A stretch of 64,000 nt of DNA from Boletus sp. NGJ (Eukaryota > Basidiomycota > Agaricomycetes > Boletales > Boletaceae), in assembly GCA_019096195.1 (NCBI GenBank), contig JAGTXK010000005.1, positions 434,001 to 498,000 on the forward strand. Direction: 5' to 3'. Positions within the stretch are counted from its first letter, which is position 1. Each line of letters starts with the position of its first letter. A program made the position numbers and the translations under genes. The notes under the pieces were generated by a model, which was not told where the DNA came from, ran no database searches, and worked only from the letters and a program-made list of their open reading frames with translations. Below, piece by piece: positions 11,396 through 23,895 of the stretch.

Positions 11396-13298
11396 TTGCT
11401 CGCGAGGATGAGCACTGAAAACGAACCCCTTCTTCAAAGCGAGGAGTCGGGTCAGCATAATCATGCAAACGATGATGCGGGATTTGCAGCCGCGCAACAA
11501 CGCTCCCGATCACTTCATATCCGTTCTGTCGTCTGGGCTGCCTTGGGCGTAGTCTGCATCATTGGTGTCATACTCGCTCTTGTTGACTCTGGTCATCTGA
11601 GAGATATTGGTTGGTCCGGAAAATTACCCAGGGACCCGAATCTTGCTGCCCGAAGATTGCTCGATTCTGCCCCTGTTATCGTGCGTCCTTATTTCTCTGG
11701 TTTTCTCTGTGGCTGACATTCCGCACAGGATGGTCATATTGGTTGGTCCGAATCTATAATGTTTCAATCACGAATTCATTGCTTTATCTGTATGAACCTC
11801 CAGATTTACCGTATTTAGCGAGGATGCGGTGGCAAAACAACGTCTCTGACATCCCACTGGATGTCGGGTTGCCGATGCACGTCGATATCCCTCGTCTCCG
11901 AGAAGGAAAAGTAGGCGGGTTCTTTTGGTATGTTTTTTCTCCGTTATTTCGTGCTCGAATCAATTCAGGCTTGGGTGCAGGTCTGTATATGTGCCTTGTG
12001 CCGACGGCTCAGCAGAGGGAAACGAGTTTTTGACCTCTACATGGAGAGTGCGGTACGTCTTTCCTCATGTTTCATAGTTGGAACTTACTCAACATCCCAT
12101 TTTAGTGATACGCTTGAACAAATTGATGTCGCCAAAGGTCTGATCGAGAAGTATCCAAACGTGAGCTTCGTCTCCGTTCGCTCATACAATCAGGACTTAC
12201 AGTGTTTTAGACATTCAGCTATGCGCTCAGCTCAGCGGATATAAAGCAATCCATTTCGCAAGGAAAGATTGCCAGTTTACTTGGCGTCGAGGGGTAAGTT
12301 TTTTTTTGCCCATTCTCGCTGCCAGATTTGCTGAAACCATCCATAGAGGACACCAATTAGGAAATTCTATCTCGGTCCTCCGCCAGTATTATGCGCTTGG
12401 TGTTCGATATGTGACGCTCACTCACACATGTCACAATGCATTCGCTGATTCGTGTGGTTACTTGACACAAATGGCCCCACTGCACTATGGTTTGAGGTGC
12501 AACATGACTTTTCATCCTTACTATTACTGAATGTCTGACTCATCGTTGTCTAGCAATATCGGGCGTAAGCTTATCGAAGAGATGAACCGAATTGGAATGT
12601 TGATCGACCTGTCACATACGTCCGACCTGACTGCGACGCAAGCAATATTGCACTCTAAGGCACCTGTCATCTGGTCCCACTCTTCGGCGAGGGCTGTCCA
12701 CAATGTGGCTCGAAACGTGCCCGATGAAGTGCTCGGTATGATTGGTATGGGAAAGGGGCAGACGGACGGTATTATTATGGTGTGCTCCGCGCGTTTGCTA
12801 CCCCGTTAGGCTTTCCTGACGTCTTGATAGGTCAACTTTGCACCTCAATTTGTTGCACCCGACGGCGAGGCTGACGTCCAGACCGTAGCTGATCACGTCG
12901 AGCACATTTCAAAGATTGCTGGGAAGAAACAGTGAGTCGTCATCGCTTCCAGAGCCTGTCAAGCATCACAGTTACCTCCGTAGCGTTGGCATTGGTTCCG
13001 ATTATGACGGAATAGGATCGACCCCCGAAGGACTGGAAGACGTTTCAAAGTACCCTGCGCTCGTAAGTTTTCACTTTCCATGTCTTTCGGTAACCACCTC
13101 ACCCTGCGCCAGATCGCTGAACTTTATCGCCGGGACTGGGACAAGTATGAACTTGCGGGTCTGACAGGAGGTAACCTGCTTCGGGTTTTCTCCGGGGTGG
13201 AGGACGTCGCGCGCGAGCTGCAGGCTGCGGGGACACCAGCTGTTTATGATATTTATGAAAAGAGGCAGGACTTGCCGATTACCAGGCCGGTGCTCTGA
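11396..13298 (+). CDS. Membrane dipeptidase, peptidase family M19
   Basis: An M19 (renal dipeptidase-type) zinc metallopeptidase that hydrolyses dipeptides. The protein starts at 11396 or, better, at MSTENEPLL (11408). A cytoplasmic acidic tail precedes one transmembrane segment ([19 protein letters not shown]), so it is probably a type II membrane enzyme. The zinc-site HxD (DGHIDLP) is made by joining a 13-nt microexon (11729-11741) to the exon at 11804. Further motifs in order: [11 protein letters not shown]; the glutamate ligand in [23 protein letters not shown]; the histidines in LIDLSHTS and WSHSSAR; the aspartate in IGSDYDG; and the C-terminal [14 protein letters not shown]. All ligands of the family appear present. 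About eight short introns interrupt it. A downstream exon with [18 protein letters not shown] is especially well conserved. Confidence 0.92.
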
Positions 13299-13550
13299 GT
13301 ACAATATACTGATCGTGATGCTCGCTGAGGAACAAGCCTTGCATCAGCAATATATTCGTGCTAGTTGAGGTAGACTTGCCCCAGACGATATACGTAGTTA
13401 TTCTTCTCAAATGCATTTATAACCTCACGCGCCACCATCAATATATTTCCATTTCCGGTGTCATGCGAGGTGAAGTTGCCCAACGCGTGTCACTCAATTC
13501 TGGGACAGTTCGGACGACACTCAGCGCTCAGCACTCGGGTGTAAACTTCG

Positions 13551-16500
13551 ATGGACTATTTGCGCAATCTTGGCTCAGCAGCTGTATCAACCCTCGTCCA
13601 AAAGTCGGGTATCAATTTACCCTTTACTCTCGGTCCAAAGGTCGCCTCTTGCGAAACGTTATGGGTTTTATATGATGCTACAAAACGTGTACTGTCCCAC
13701 AAATCCAATCTCCAATACGAACTGACCTTACCAGTGCGTAGGACGACGGAAGCCCCGTGTCGGTCTTCGAATACGATTTTGTGCACCCGCTCAACAAGTC
13801 AACGATCCCGCTCGCCAAGAATGCGTTGCGGAAGCTACGCACTATCCGGCATCCTGACGTACTCAAATTCATGGATGTCGTTGAATCGGAAAGTGCAATT
13901 CTGATCATGACGGAGCGTGTCCGACCGCTGTCGACTGCGTTGCAGGCATGGGCGTCCAAAAGCCAGCAAGAGCGACAGGATTGGTTGCTTTGGGGGTTGC
14001 ATCGAATATCGGTGCGTCGTATATCAATTCTTATCCATCACTCTGTTAGAAAACACAAGATGCTAGGTCGCGCTTTCATTCATTAACGACTCGGTTGCAT
14101 CGACCCACGGTAACGTTAGACCGAGCGCGATCTTTATATCACCCTCCGGGGAGTGGAAGTTGGGCGGGTTTGAGGTATTGAGCAACCCCAAAGACGACAA
14201 TCCGGTCCTCTATGTAAGTCTGCGTTGGTCCGGTCACGCCGATGCTTAACTTAATCTAGACAATGGGTGGTATGCTACCGGGATCGATGAGCTCTGCGTC
14301 ACCTGAGGTCAAGAAAAGCGGCTGGTCCATATTGAAGGAGTGAGTTCATTTCTCTCGCCGGACCACTCCATTGATTATGCTCGCAGCGGTCCTATCTCTG
14401 CCGCGGACAGTTATGCTCTCGGCCTGCTCCTGCATGCCGTTTTCAATCCTACCCATCCCCCACCAGAGACCACGGAACCTCCGCATCCACCTCCTCAACA
14501 TTCATCTCGTGGCTCTATCCCTCCTTCCGTGTTTCCTTCTTTCAAGAAACTCCTCAACCCGAATCCGAAGGGTCGCATGACGCCGAAAACATTCCTGGAA
14601 ACTGGCATGGCAGAGACGGCTGGCGAAGGTTCCGGATTCTTTTCGAGCAATCGATTGGTGAAGGTGTGCGCCGGTCTTGACAACTTCAGCTTGAGCAGCG
14701 AAGCAGAGAAAGCCACGCTTCTTCGGTAAGTGCGCACCGAGTCATGTAGTGCGAAGGGCTTATTCATCGACAATTAACGCAGCACGTTGAAAGAATCCGC
14801 CTCCTCGTTCCCTCCCGAGTTTGCTTCTTTCCGCATTCTTCCTTCTCTCGCAACTGCGCTCGAGTACGGAGGCGCATCCGCTACTACTATCGTTCCTTTA
14901 GTTCTACAGTTTGGAACGAATATTCCACACGACGAATACATGAACATAATCCTTGGACCACTTGTCAGACTCTTCTCAAGTCCTGATAGAGGCACGCGAA
15001 TGGCACTCCTCGATAACCTCGCTGAGTACGCGGACAAACTCGACAAGAAAACTGTTGTAGATAAAGTCTGGCCCAATATTGTACGCGACCCCCTCATTCT
15101 TATATTTACCGTGTCGTGCTGATTGGGGTGGACCAGCAATCTGGCTTTACAGATACGGTTCCCGTCATTCGTGAGGCGACAATACGTGCAATTGTCGTTC
15201 TTTCACCAAAGGTGCGTTTTGCAAATTTCCTCCTGCTCATGCTTCTGACAACTTCTGTACATGTAGCTGAGTGACCGTATCCTCAACAATGACCTTCTCC
15301 GGCATCTCGCGCGCCTTCAAAGCGACCCCGAGGCATCGATAAGAACCAATACGTGCATTCTGATCGGGCGACTAGGTCCCACCCTGGGTTACAACACCAA
15401 GCAAAAGGTTCTCGTGCCCGCGTTCTCCAAAGCACTCAAGGATCCTTTTCTGCATGCACGGGTGGCGGGGTTAATGGCGTTTACGGCAACTAGTGAATGT
15501 TTCAACATTGAAGACGTCGCCGCGAAGGTAATTCCGAACGTCGTAGGAGCCACGCTCGATAAAGAGAAGTGAGGATCGTAGTTCGTTGTTGTAGTCTTAC
15601 GTTGAGCATCGTCCAGAGTCGTACGGGATCAAGCTTTCAAGGCGATGGAACTATTCATGAAACGCTTGGAAACACATACAGCGTCTATGGTATGATTGAG
15701 CTTCTTTCCTTTCCACCCTCCACCCTCATCATGTTCGCCGTTGTGTAGCCCGAAACTGCACTGATTGAAGGTGAAGGGAACATACATGCACCCTTGTCTA
15801 TTCCAGGAGGATTCACACAAGCAAGTCTTGTCAACTCAGCCACAGGTGCCGCTGGAGCGTTTGCTGGATGGGCCATGTCTTCTCTCGGGAGAAAGGTAAA
15901 TCTTATCAGTCTTCCCTCTTCCTTTCTCACGAAACTCCCTTTACAGCTTGCTCCGAGCGATTTGCAGAGTACCATTGCAAGCAGCTCTGACGGGCGCACT
16001 TCGACACCACCACCTATCAATAACGGCTCTGCACTGATTGGCGCAGGTTCAGATGCCCAGTCGCGAACAACCTCGTCGACTAGTTTTGTGCAACCGAAAG
16101 GTCTTCAACTTGGCGGAAGCAAGACAAACGCGAAAGCGGTTGCAGTGCAGCTCGCTGAGCAGGTTGCCGCTGAGGAAGGTGGAAATAATAACTGGGGTAA
16201 TAATGATTTAATGGACGTGAATGCCGACGAAGGAGATTGGAGTAAGCCATCCCATCTAATGGAGTGTACTACGTATTCACTTTTGTGCACATCTTAAGGT
16301 GCGTTTCGAGAGTGCGCCTGCTGTCGCCGTGTCGAGGTTCACCTCAGCGGCCGACCTTGGGTTCGGTTTTTCGCGTCCAAGCTCCCCGAAGGGTACGTCG
16401 ATTCATGACCTCGTACGACAATGCATGTTGAGCATCCTCCCTGTCTAGGCGAAGATGAATGGGGCGCCATGGATACACTAGCAAGCCCATTGAACGTAGC

Positions 16501-16924
16501 ATCGTGGGGTTCACCTCGACCCCCTTCTCGTGCGCTGACACCGCAACCTCAAGCCCACACCCCGGCTCGAAAGTCAAGCGGCATGCTTAGCAAACCAATT
16601 GCCGCTTCGCCTGCCTCTAGTTCTCGACCTACTCCTATATCATCACCGCGCCCTCTACCAGCAGATCCAGAACCCGTCCAAAAGTCGATCGTGGGCATGT
16701 CCAAGGAAGAGAAGGCGAGCGAAATAGCGAGGAGGAAAGAAGAACGCCGTCTGGTGCGTGTTTTTCTCCGAGCATCCACCTGACAGTCAGATTGACGATG
16801 GCGAATGTAGCGCATCGAAAAGCTGAAAGAACAGAAAAAAGAACGCGGCGTCTGCGGTCAGATAGTCTCGCGAAACTTGGTTGACGACAGCACGATGTTT
16901 CGTATACCTCGAATTAGCGTATAA
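13551..16924 (+). CDS. CEX1: SCYL1/Cex1-like pseudokinase with HEAT repeats
   Basis: A multi-exon gene encoding an N-terminal kinase-like protein of the SCY1 family. These act in tRNA nuclear export and COPI-linked Golgi traffic. The start MDYLRNLGSAAVSTLVQKSG is the usual N-terminus. The kinase-like domain reads VSVFEYDF, ALRKLRTIRHPDVLKFMDV, then HGNVRPSAIF where an active kinase has HRD, and WKLGGFEVL where it has DFG, so it is a pseudokinase. From about 14765 HEAT-like repeats follow (LVLQFGTNIPHDEYMNIIL, GTRMALLDNLAEYADKL, RTNTCILIGRLGPTLGYNTK). A low-complexity S/P-rich tail follows and ends in a coiled, basic segment (EIARRKEERRL, RIEKLKEQKKE) typical of the COPI-binding C-terminus. 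The stop at 16924 assumes the last exon is read in the RIEKLKEQ frame. Confidence 0.9.
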
Positions 16925-17044
16925 TACCTCATGGACACTTAGTCGGTATTTCATTGTGGTTCATTACATCCTAGCGGTATCTCAATGAGCCTTGCTTCAT
17001 TATGACATCCGGGATAGGCACATCCTCGACACGACCGACGGTGT

Positions 17045-17440
17045 TCACCAAAATCGATGGGCGGGTGCACTCACGCCACGGAGGGTGTCGGCTGCTGTTT
17101 CGATGATATAGACCTTCACGTTGTAGACTGCTTTGACACTGATTCCGATATGCTCACCTCCGTATAACATCTCGACCGTCCATTCAAACCCTGAAATACC
17201 CTCTGGTTTAGCTGAATAACACGAAACACGATAACCCGCTTCGTATATACGACTCACGTCCACCCGCATGCCAGGTGCCACTGCCATCTCACCAATCAGC
17301 TGATGACTTGGCAAGTCTCGCAACTATATCAAAACGTACCCGAGCTAACGGAGGGACTCTCCAGGATATTTTGGTTTCCATCCTCCATATCCTGGGCAGG
17401 ATGAAGATGTGACATTCCACTCATGATGTAGACAGTTCTT
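17045..17440 (-). CDS. Possible small hypothetical gene
   Basis: Minus-strand open segments, including VSRIYEAGYRVSCYSAKPEG and AVYNVKVYIIETAADT, could be joined across a short GTACGT..CAG intron near 17340-17300. No family is recognised, and the region lies where upstream exons of MED12 would be expected on the other strand. Treated as weak. Confidence 0.2.
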
Positions 17441-17451
17441 GAACCTCCAAG

Positions 17452-20400
17452 ATGCCACCTCGTGTTACTCTTAATGAAGCGAAACGTCAGGCTTGGTTCG
17501 CAGACCTCACAAATGATGATGTTCCGTTGCACAAGCTTGGAAAGAGTGTGCCGCACGTGGCGAAGGGACACCATCTTCTCGCCTTGTTGCACTCTAACAA
17601 CGTAGCAATCCCCCATGCTGTATGGTTTTTACGAGTTCTTGGTGCAAACGAGACGGTATGTTGGTAGATACCTCAGTAACTCATACTGTAGCCGTCTGTA
17701 TGGATGCAACCGGGTGGGGGTGCGTTACGGATACCCCTGACTCCGAGTTAGCAACCGGACCCCCGTTATGTGTTATGTTGCTATTGTTAGCAACCCAGTG
17801 ACCGGAACTGGCGTTATGGGGGTTAGATCATGACTGGACCGTTCGGGCGTGAACTAGTCAATATGACGGCCAAATTGCACAAATATTATTTTATAAAAAA
17901 GGTTTGTCGTTTTTCTGTTTCTTACACTAGTTTAATAATTCTTTACGGTTTTGGGCTCACTGCCAGGTCAAGGGATGGGATTTATCTGCAGAGTGTCTTA
18001 CAAGTAGACAAGCACAGACGGCTCTCATTGATTACCTTCGCACCCATTCGACAGTCCACAAGAGATCAAAGATCGAATGGGTATTGTCCATGGACTCAAC
18101 AAGCTTGACTCAGTGGAGGATATCTGTCGTCACGGTGACACCGAGTCGGACTATGTCACTGTTGATGCCGACGACGACGCCGATGTTCCATCAAGCGCGG
18201 TAATTCACGATGCTCTTGGCTTAGCTGTGCCTGCTGCAGTAGACAGTGTCTCGCACTGTATTGGGAGCACGGAAAAGGGTCCCAGTAATTCATTGGTGGC
18301 TGCAGGGGAGTATGAAGACATCTAGGGCTTTTATTAACTTCGACGAATGCTTTTTTTTTGGCCAATAGTCCCCGTTACGCGTTACGTTGCTACCAGTAGC
18401 AACCAAGTTGACCAAGTCGCGTTACACCTGAAAATTTAGCAACCAGTACACCGTTATGCGTTATTTTTAGCGACGCAACCACCTAGCGTTACGCGTTACG
18501 GTTGCATCCATACAGACGGCTACAGTAAATCCTAATTTCTTATTCTAGGTGGTACTGCGGAACAAACCAAACTATAATCCCACGCAGTACAGTATCAGTA
18601 TCGACTGGACGAACGTCGTGACGAGCTACCTCAAGAAACAACTCGCCGAGATTGCACTTCCTAGCGCTCCTCGTCTCGGACTGAATATTAAACAATCATT
18701 TAAAGGCGTGCTGTCAGATTCGGACTCTCGTGATCGATGGGTTTCGCGTTTCATTTATTGGTGGGTTGTCAAACATAACACCATCTATGTGCTGACCCAG
18801 GCTCAACAGCCTCCAACTACTTCGACCATTTTATGTAGACGGTCTTGTCGACTGGCGAACGTTTCTCTTGTGGCTAGTCCAGCAAATGGTGACATGCAAT
18901 CTTGCGCAAGCTGGCTTCGTGGCCCATCTTGCGGACGAGTACTTAGACGGCATGCTCGCTAGCCGCGCGCTCACCAAGCCATTCGCTGACGCGTGCGCTG
19001 CCAAACTTTCAGAGGTCAATTGTTTGGTGCTTGCTCACTATGAGCTCCCTCCCATTCCTTTTGGGAGATTCGGCCATCAGCGCAGGGACAGCTCGCCCAG
19101 CTGGATGCATTGTTAGTAACCCTCTTACAAGTGAGTGTAACATCCTTAGTTTTGTCGCATGCTTACCTTTTCAGCGAATCTGCCTCACCATTCCGGATGC
19201 TTCTGTCAGTCCAGATACTTGGGCTGGTCACTCTTCGTCAATGACCTCAGCTTTATCTGATACTGTTGAAGTCCATTCACTCCCTGGAGACCAGCGACAA
19301 CGTGAGATACAGCAGTTGCTTCTCGGATATCCAAAGAAGGAACGACGCAATGCTATTCCGGATTCTTCCTCCCCGTGCTTTGGGGCACCTTGGATCAATG
19401 GTCGTCGATATCCAGGTGAGTCTCCTATACCAACGCTTGGCCCAGTTAGCTGCATCGTCTATTACAGAAACTCAATTCTATATCTTGTACAACTGACGTG
19501 TCAAAAATCGGTTTCTTCCCATCGCCGTCAGGTGATCCTTCGTCGTCAGTTTTCACCGAAAAGCTTGACACGCTCCTCACCTGGGCCGTGACATCCCTTC
19601 AATTTGGGCTCGCGTTGTCCCTTGGCTGCTGTGACTCTTCTAGGTCAATATCATGCACGCACAGCATCCCGCGAACTATCCTGTGCGATTTTGCACGACT
19701 ACTTATTTGATTGGCTCGACACAAGTGATGTGGCTGCCGACCTCAGATCTGTCTCGGCTCTTTTCAGAAAGCTCGTCAAGGATAGCCTGTTTGACTATGC
19801 AACTTATATCCAAAGACTTGTTGCACGCAGTGAGCCAGGTTTTTCAAGTTCCGAGGTAAGCCATCAGAAGTCTGGGTGTACTTATTTTTGACTGGCTGAA
19901 ACAGCCAGCCGACTCGGCCTCGAAACACCGCGTTGGATACCACTCCACAACGTCACATCGTCATTGTTGCATCAACGCAAAGTTGATTCTATATGGTGCA
20001 CGCGCACGCGAAACGCCTGAGAAGATGTCTGTGAAAGAGAAATGAAACGGGAGATTCGAGCTGTCCTGTCACTTGTATTTAGGGGTGTGTTATCTATCAA
20101 TGGGACCGTGACGTGTACTCACGCAGGTGACTAACTCAGCGACACTACCTCACCCATTCACCTCTTTGTCGGCTTTACATGGCATGTGTCACACAACTAT
20201 CCATGCTCCGCGTTTCGAGCAAGTCAAGATGTTCAAGGAATGGCTTTTTCCAAACCATAAGAAATTTGCAAGCTCGTGAGTCGCTGCTTCGACTGTTTCG
20301 CGCATCCTTTTTGACCTTTGCAGATCTGGTAAGGATAAGTGTGACGAGACGGTCGTTCTTCAAACGTATAGCCTACTAGTAGAGTTATTGCGCTGTACAT

Positions 20401-21200
20401 GTTGTTATGGCTCGTTGCTGGAGGTAAAATTAATCCGCAATCAGATGCGCAGCACAGACTAAGTTTTCTTCTTTCAGCTGAGCCTCTCGGTATTATCCAA
20501 GACCTCACATGCAGGCGTTGTCGCGGCAGTCGGCGAAGTATTTCATCGCTTCGCCACTGTCTGGACCTCGATGAATGCGACGAGTGGTATCTCAAACGCC
20601 CTTTATTCTTCTCATGTGGTTTGGAGGAAACGAGGGATGCACGTAAAATCACTTCTGGCTCTTCTCATTGGAATAGATGGAGGTCGTCACCTGGGTGAAA
20701 TCCGCGAGGACTCTCGTAGCGGCAGATATATCATTCACTCACGTAAGTTTGTACGACGAACCTTGCGGATTCAACCCTGATCTTTATTAGGCGCTTGCCC
20801 CGGAAACGGTTATGGGCGACACAGTTCCTCTGGTTTTACCAGAGAGCTTACTGTTTGCAGAGGATTCCAAACCAGATGCTCCTTCGATCCTTGCTAATAG
20901 TTTGTGGTACAAGTATCGGACGTCATCGGATTTAGGTTAGAAGGTTTGGGACAACACCGTGGCTTCGCTGCGTCAAGTGCCACTCATGACGGATGATGTT
21001 CTCAAACGGCACATGATTGCCCTGCAATATCATGATGCGCAGTTCCTCTTGTACGTTGACCAGCACCTCCCTTCGGGCATTAACGAACAAGACGATGGCG
21101 AGCGATATGATGGAAGAAGGGAGCACGACTATGAGGTCTGGCGCTAGACACGAGAAAAGCAAATTCGGACGACGAAGTCAAGATCATCGAGGGGCCGTTG
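17452..21200 (+). pseudogene. MED12: MED12 (Mediator kinase-module subunit), damaged and incomplete
   Basis: The sequence follows basidiomycete Med12/Srb8, the Mediator subunit that activates CDK8-cyclin C. Blocks seen in order: MPPRVTLNEAKRQAWFADL, SNNVAIPHAVWFLRVLGANE (17452-17655); RNKPNYNPTQYS, TSYLKKQLAEIALPSAPRLG (from 18549); LLWLVQQMVTCNLAQAGFV and HLADEYLDGMLASRALTKPF; RRNDAMLFRILPPRA; HDYLFDWLDTSDVAADL; YIQRLVARSEPG; WIPLHNVTSSLLHQRK; EMKREIRAVLSLVF; LLALLIGIDGGRHLGE; and VWDNTVASLRQVPLMTDDVL. The first ~130 residues usual upstream of PPRVTLN are not found, and the long C-terminal half is missing after about 21150. Near 19985-20030 the frame needs two compensating indels. A TAG at 20938-20940 stands where family members have tryptophan. 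The first visible intron (17656-18548) contains a transposon. Most likely a decaying copy; sequencing error is the alternative for the indels. Confidence 0.8.
17686..18525. mobile_element. 840-bp TIR transposon inside a MED12 intron
   Basis: Perfect 26-bp terminal inverted repeats begin CTGTAGCCGTCTGTATGGAT and close with its reverse complement ending CATACAGACGGCTACAG. A TA dinucleotide on each side is the apparent target-site duplication. Inside each end are direct copies of a CCCCGTTAYGYGTTAYGTTG block followed by CTA..AGCAACC. They differ by C-to-T changes on the left copy. Two short open frames (about 17830-18325) include an acidic stretch (DYVTVDADDDADVP) that may be the tail of a former transposase. 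The size and lack of a full transposase indicate a non-autonomous element. The superfamily is not certain: a TA target favours Tc1/mariner-like or PIF-like mobilisation. Confidence 0.85.
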
Positions 21201-21654
21201 CTCATTAAGGTGGCTGCCAAGAAGGCGAAAAGTGCCAATGCATTGGGGAAGAAACGGTAGCTGAGATCACTTGCCCATCCACCGTCTTTTGTCATTGCGT
21301 GATGCGGTCCAACTACCCCCAAGTCGTTAGCATTCCCATTTTGTTATAGTATCTTGTCATGTGTTGTGTACAGTTTATACTACGCAACCTTGTTGTATTT
21401 AATGCTGCACCCTCGAGACTCGATTCCAAATTTTCGTCAGCGTTCCCTCCGATACTTGTGATGACCGCTGAGGTACGCCGAGTCTCTACCACTACGGCCA
21501 AAAATTTACCTAATTATGCTAATATTTGCGGACGATAGTAAACATATGAAACACTAGTATACGTTACATACCATGTAGAGTACCAACAACGTATACCAAC
21601 TAGTGAGACTGGGGCGCAAGATTTCCGCCGCCCGAAAAAAAAAGGATGCAAAGT

Positions 21655-22772
21655 TTACCTAGCCGATGTGGGTGCTGCGAAGAAGTGATCAAAGGGACTA
21701 GTCCCTCGATGTGGAGAAGTGTCTTTGCGCGAACTCGTCTCTCCTATGATCCCCGCAATTTCTTTTACGAGGCTCTTCAATCGGAAGTCTTCGACAGGTT
21801 TATTCAGCACCTCCTTCCGGCACGACGGACAGGTATATTCAGGTCGATGACGTCGTAACTCGGCGAGGACCGCTCGTACGTGGTGTTGTCCATGCGGACC
21901 GTACGCATGCAAATTGGGGACCATTTGGACGAACGTATGAAGCTGTCCAGCCAAAGCGGCACGGTTACCATCCAGCTGAGGGTTCGCTGTCAAGTGTTGG
22001 GCTTGTGTCGTACTAAACCAATCGACGAGACAGTCTTCGCAGAAAGAGTGTCCACACCCGGGAAGGCTGCGAGTACGTAGTCAAGGTCAAAGTCACCTTG
22101 ATTATAGGGTGGGAGACGGACATGTACGGGCACCACATAGTGAGTGTGCACACCTCACATAAGATATGTTCTTCCAGCCCTGACAAGACCTGTTGAGTGC
22201 ATGGATTAGATATGAGAGGGGGGATGATGAAAAATATAGGCTTGCGTCTTTGTTGGAAGAATCGCGTTTAAGCTCTTCTACCTCTCGAGATGTCGATGCG
22301 AGCATTTGTTCAGACCGTTTCAGCTCCTGCGGGGGGTCAGTCAGAAACAACATAAGCCAAACGAAAAGAAGCCCAAAACGCAAAGACGGACCTCTTGTAG
22401 CTTCTTGATAGTGCGTTGAAGGTCCTTGTTTGTCGTCTCAGACGATTGGGCCTGCCTTCTCGTGAAGGGCTTCTTGCACTTGTCCTCTTCATCCGACGAT
22501 ATTTCAAGCACATCGCCAGAGAGGACTGGTGGCGCTGCAGATGCGGATGCCTTTTTTTTGAGAGAACGGCTGGACGATTTCTTGGATGACGACGTTCCTT
22601 TGGGCGGAGGCTCGTCATCGTCGGAAGACAAAACAATAATTTCGTTACTAGGGGACTGTGATGATTTCTTGGTACCTCCGCTACCGGACGGACCTGCGAC
22701 GCGGCGGAGTGAGTAGGGCTGGCTCGGCGGTTGTTGGGAGTTTGGGCGACTGGAGGAGCGAGTGACGGGCAT
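21655..22772 (-). CDS. RING-finger protein, likely E3 ubiquitin ligase
   Basis: The gene starts MPVTRSSSRP at 22772. The N-terminus is disordered, with acidic SSDDDE and SSDEED patches and a basic KKSSSRSLKKKAS stretch, suggesting a nuclear protein. A coiled-coil segment (LKRSEQMLASTSREVEELKR) follows. The RING is split by introns: LEEHILCEVCTLTM, then PGCGHSFCEDCLVDWF, then YTCPSCRKEVLNKPVEDF near the C-terminus, giving C-x2-C, C-G-H-x2-C-x2-C and C-x2-C zinc ligands. It ends at 21655. RING domains of this type recruit ubiquitin-conjugating enzymes. The substrate is not predictable. It is convergent with the MED12 remnant and divergent from DAD2, with about 160 bp between start codons. Confidence 0.82.
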
Positions 22773-22929
22773 GGTCGATGGGGGGCAACGACAACGCGCT
22801 TCAAGGCTGACAGCAAGTCCAGTTTGAAATGGCGCCGAGGTCATGAGCATTCGCGTCGACACATATTAGCCTCCACGTGACCATTGTAATACTTTGTGTG
22901 GCCAATCTTCATCTCACCAGCTCTTTGTG

Positions 22930-23420
22930 ATGCGGCCATCCGTCGCGCCTAGTCGGGTATCCCATGCACACGCTTTGGCCTCTCAAGCAAACAATCCCGC
23001 TTCTGTCCACCGCTTGTTAGAAAAGAAAAAAGAATATGAAGCGGTCGCAGCCCTCGAACGTGCTAGTGCCCTCTTTGTAAAGCGTATCGAGGGCCTTGCC
23101 GACGATTGCCAAGTCATGGCAGATGCGGGTCAGGGTGAGTCCGTGCACTCGTGGAAGCACACGTCGCCCTTTTGATCATCCCTGATCGCAGTCCACGGTC
23201 AAGTACTCGAACAGTGGCCCAGCATGTTCCGCATACTCGGACTCTTTCGTGAGTGTTCGTGATCTATCGCGAAGCGTACTCATCTGTGTTTGTAGTAGCG
23301 AATCGACAGCAATATACAGAGTCGGAGGCGTCTTTTGCAGACCTCGAATCGGTGCCAGGAGAGCGTTTGGTCCGCATTCCACTGGACGACGTTCAAGCTG
23401 GCAATACAGACCCTTCGTGA
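22930..23420 (+). CDS. DAD2: DASH complex subunit Dad2
   Basis: A three-exon gene starting MRPSVAPSRVSHAHALASQA at 22930. The conserved block LEKKKEYEAVAALERASALF, then GLADDCQVMADAGQ, is the helical core of Dad2. Exon 2 reads VHGQVLEQWPSMFRILGLF, and exon 3 ends ERLVRIPLDDVQAGNTDPS at 23420. Introns have GTGAGT donors. Dad2 belongs to the fungal DASH/Dam1 complex, which couples kinetochores to microtubule plus ends in mitosis. Length of about 120 residues fits the family. The upstream ATG at 22894 would add twelve residues not seen in relatives, so the inner start is chosen. Confidence 0.93.
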
Positions 23421-23895
23421 ACCGATCTCTCGCATCGGGTACTGTCCAATCTCCTCGTACGACCCTTTCCTTGTATACTTGCAATGCAAGCATAGAGGGC
23501 TGGTCTCGACGCCAGTCATCTAGTCAAGTCTTTACTTGTGTGCAACACCACACCACACGCGAGTGATTCTGTTTTCTCGTGAGAACTCGTCCCGGAGAAT
23601 TTCTTCACCTGTCGAAGAACCATCAGGGTTGGGACATTTAATAACGACTCTCAATGCCATCTCGCTGCCGCAGAGCCGCTCGCAAGGTGTACGTGATTAC
23701 AATTCTGAGACTCCTATCACGATCAGTCCATGGTTCACCGTGATTCTACATTGGGTATACCCGATCCACAGGGTTCAGATTCTTTTTTGCACACGTCCAG
23801 TCGTGTCAAAGCGACAGGTCGACCATAGCCACCCGTCTTGCAAGGTTGTTAGTGTCCAATCCGTTCAAAGAAGAAAACATGCCGTTCAAATCCAC
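23421..23895. other. Intergenic, no gene seen
   Basis: The region between the convergent DAD2 and C2H2 gene ends. Open frames on both strands lack any recognisable motif. It probably holds the two 3' untranslated regions. Confidence 0.5.
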
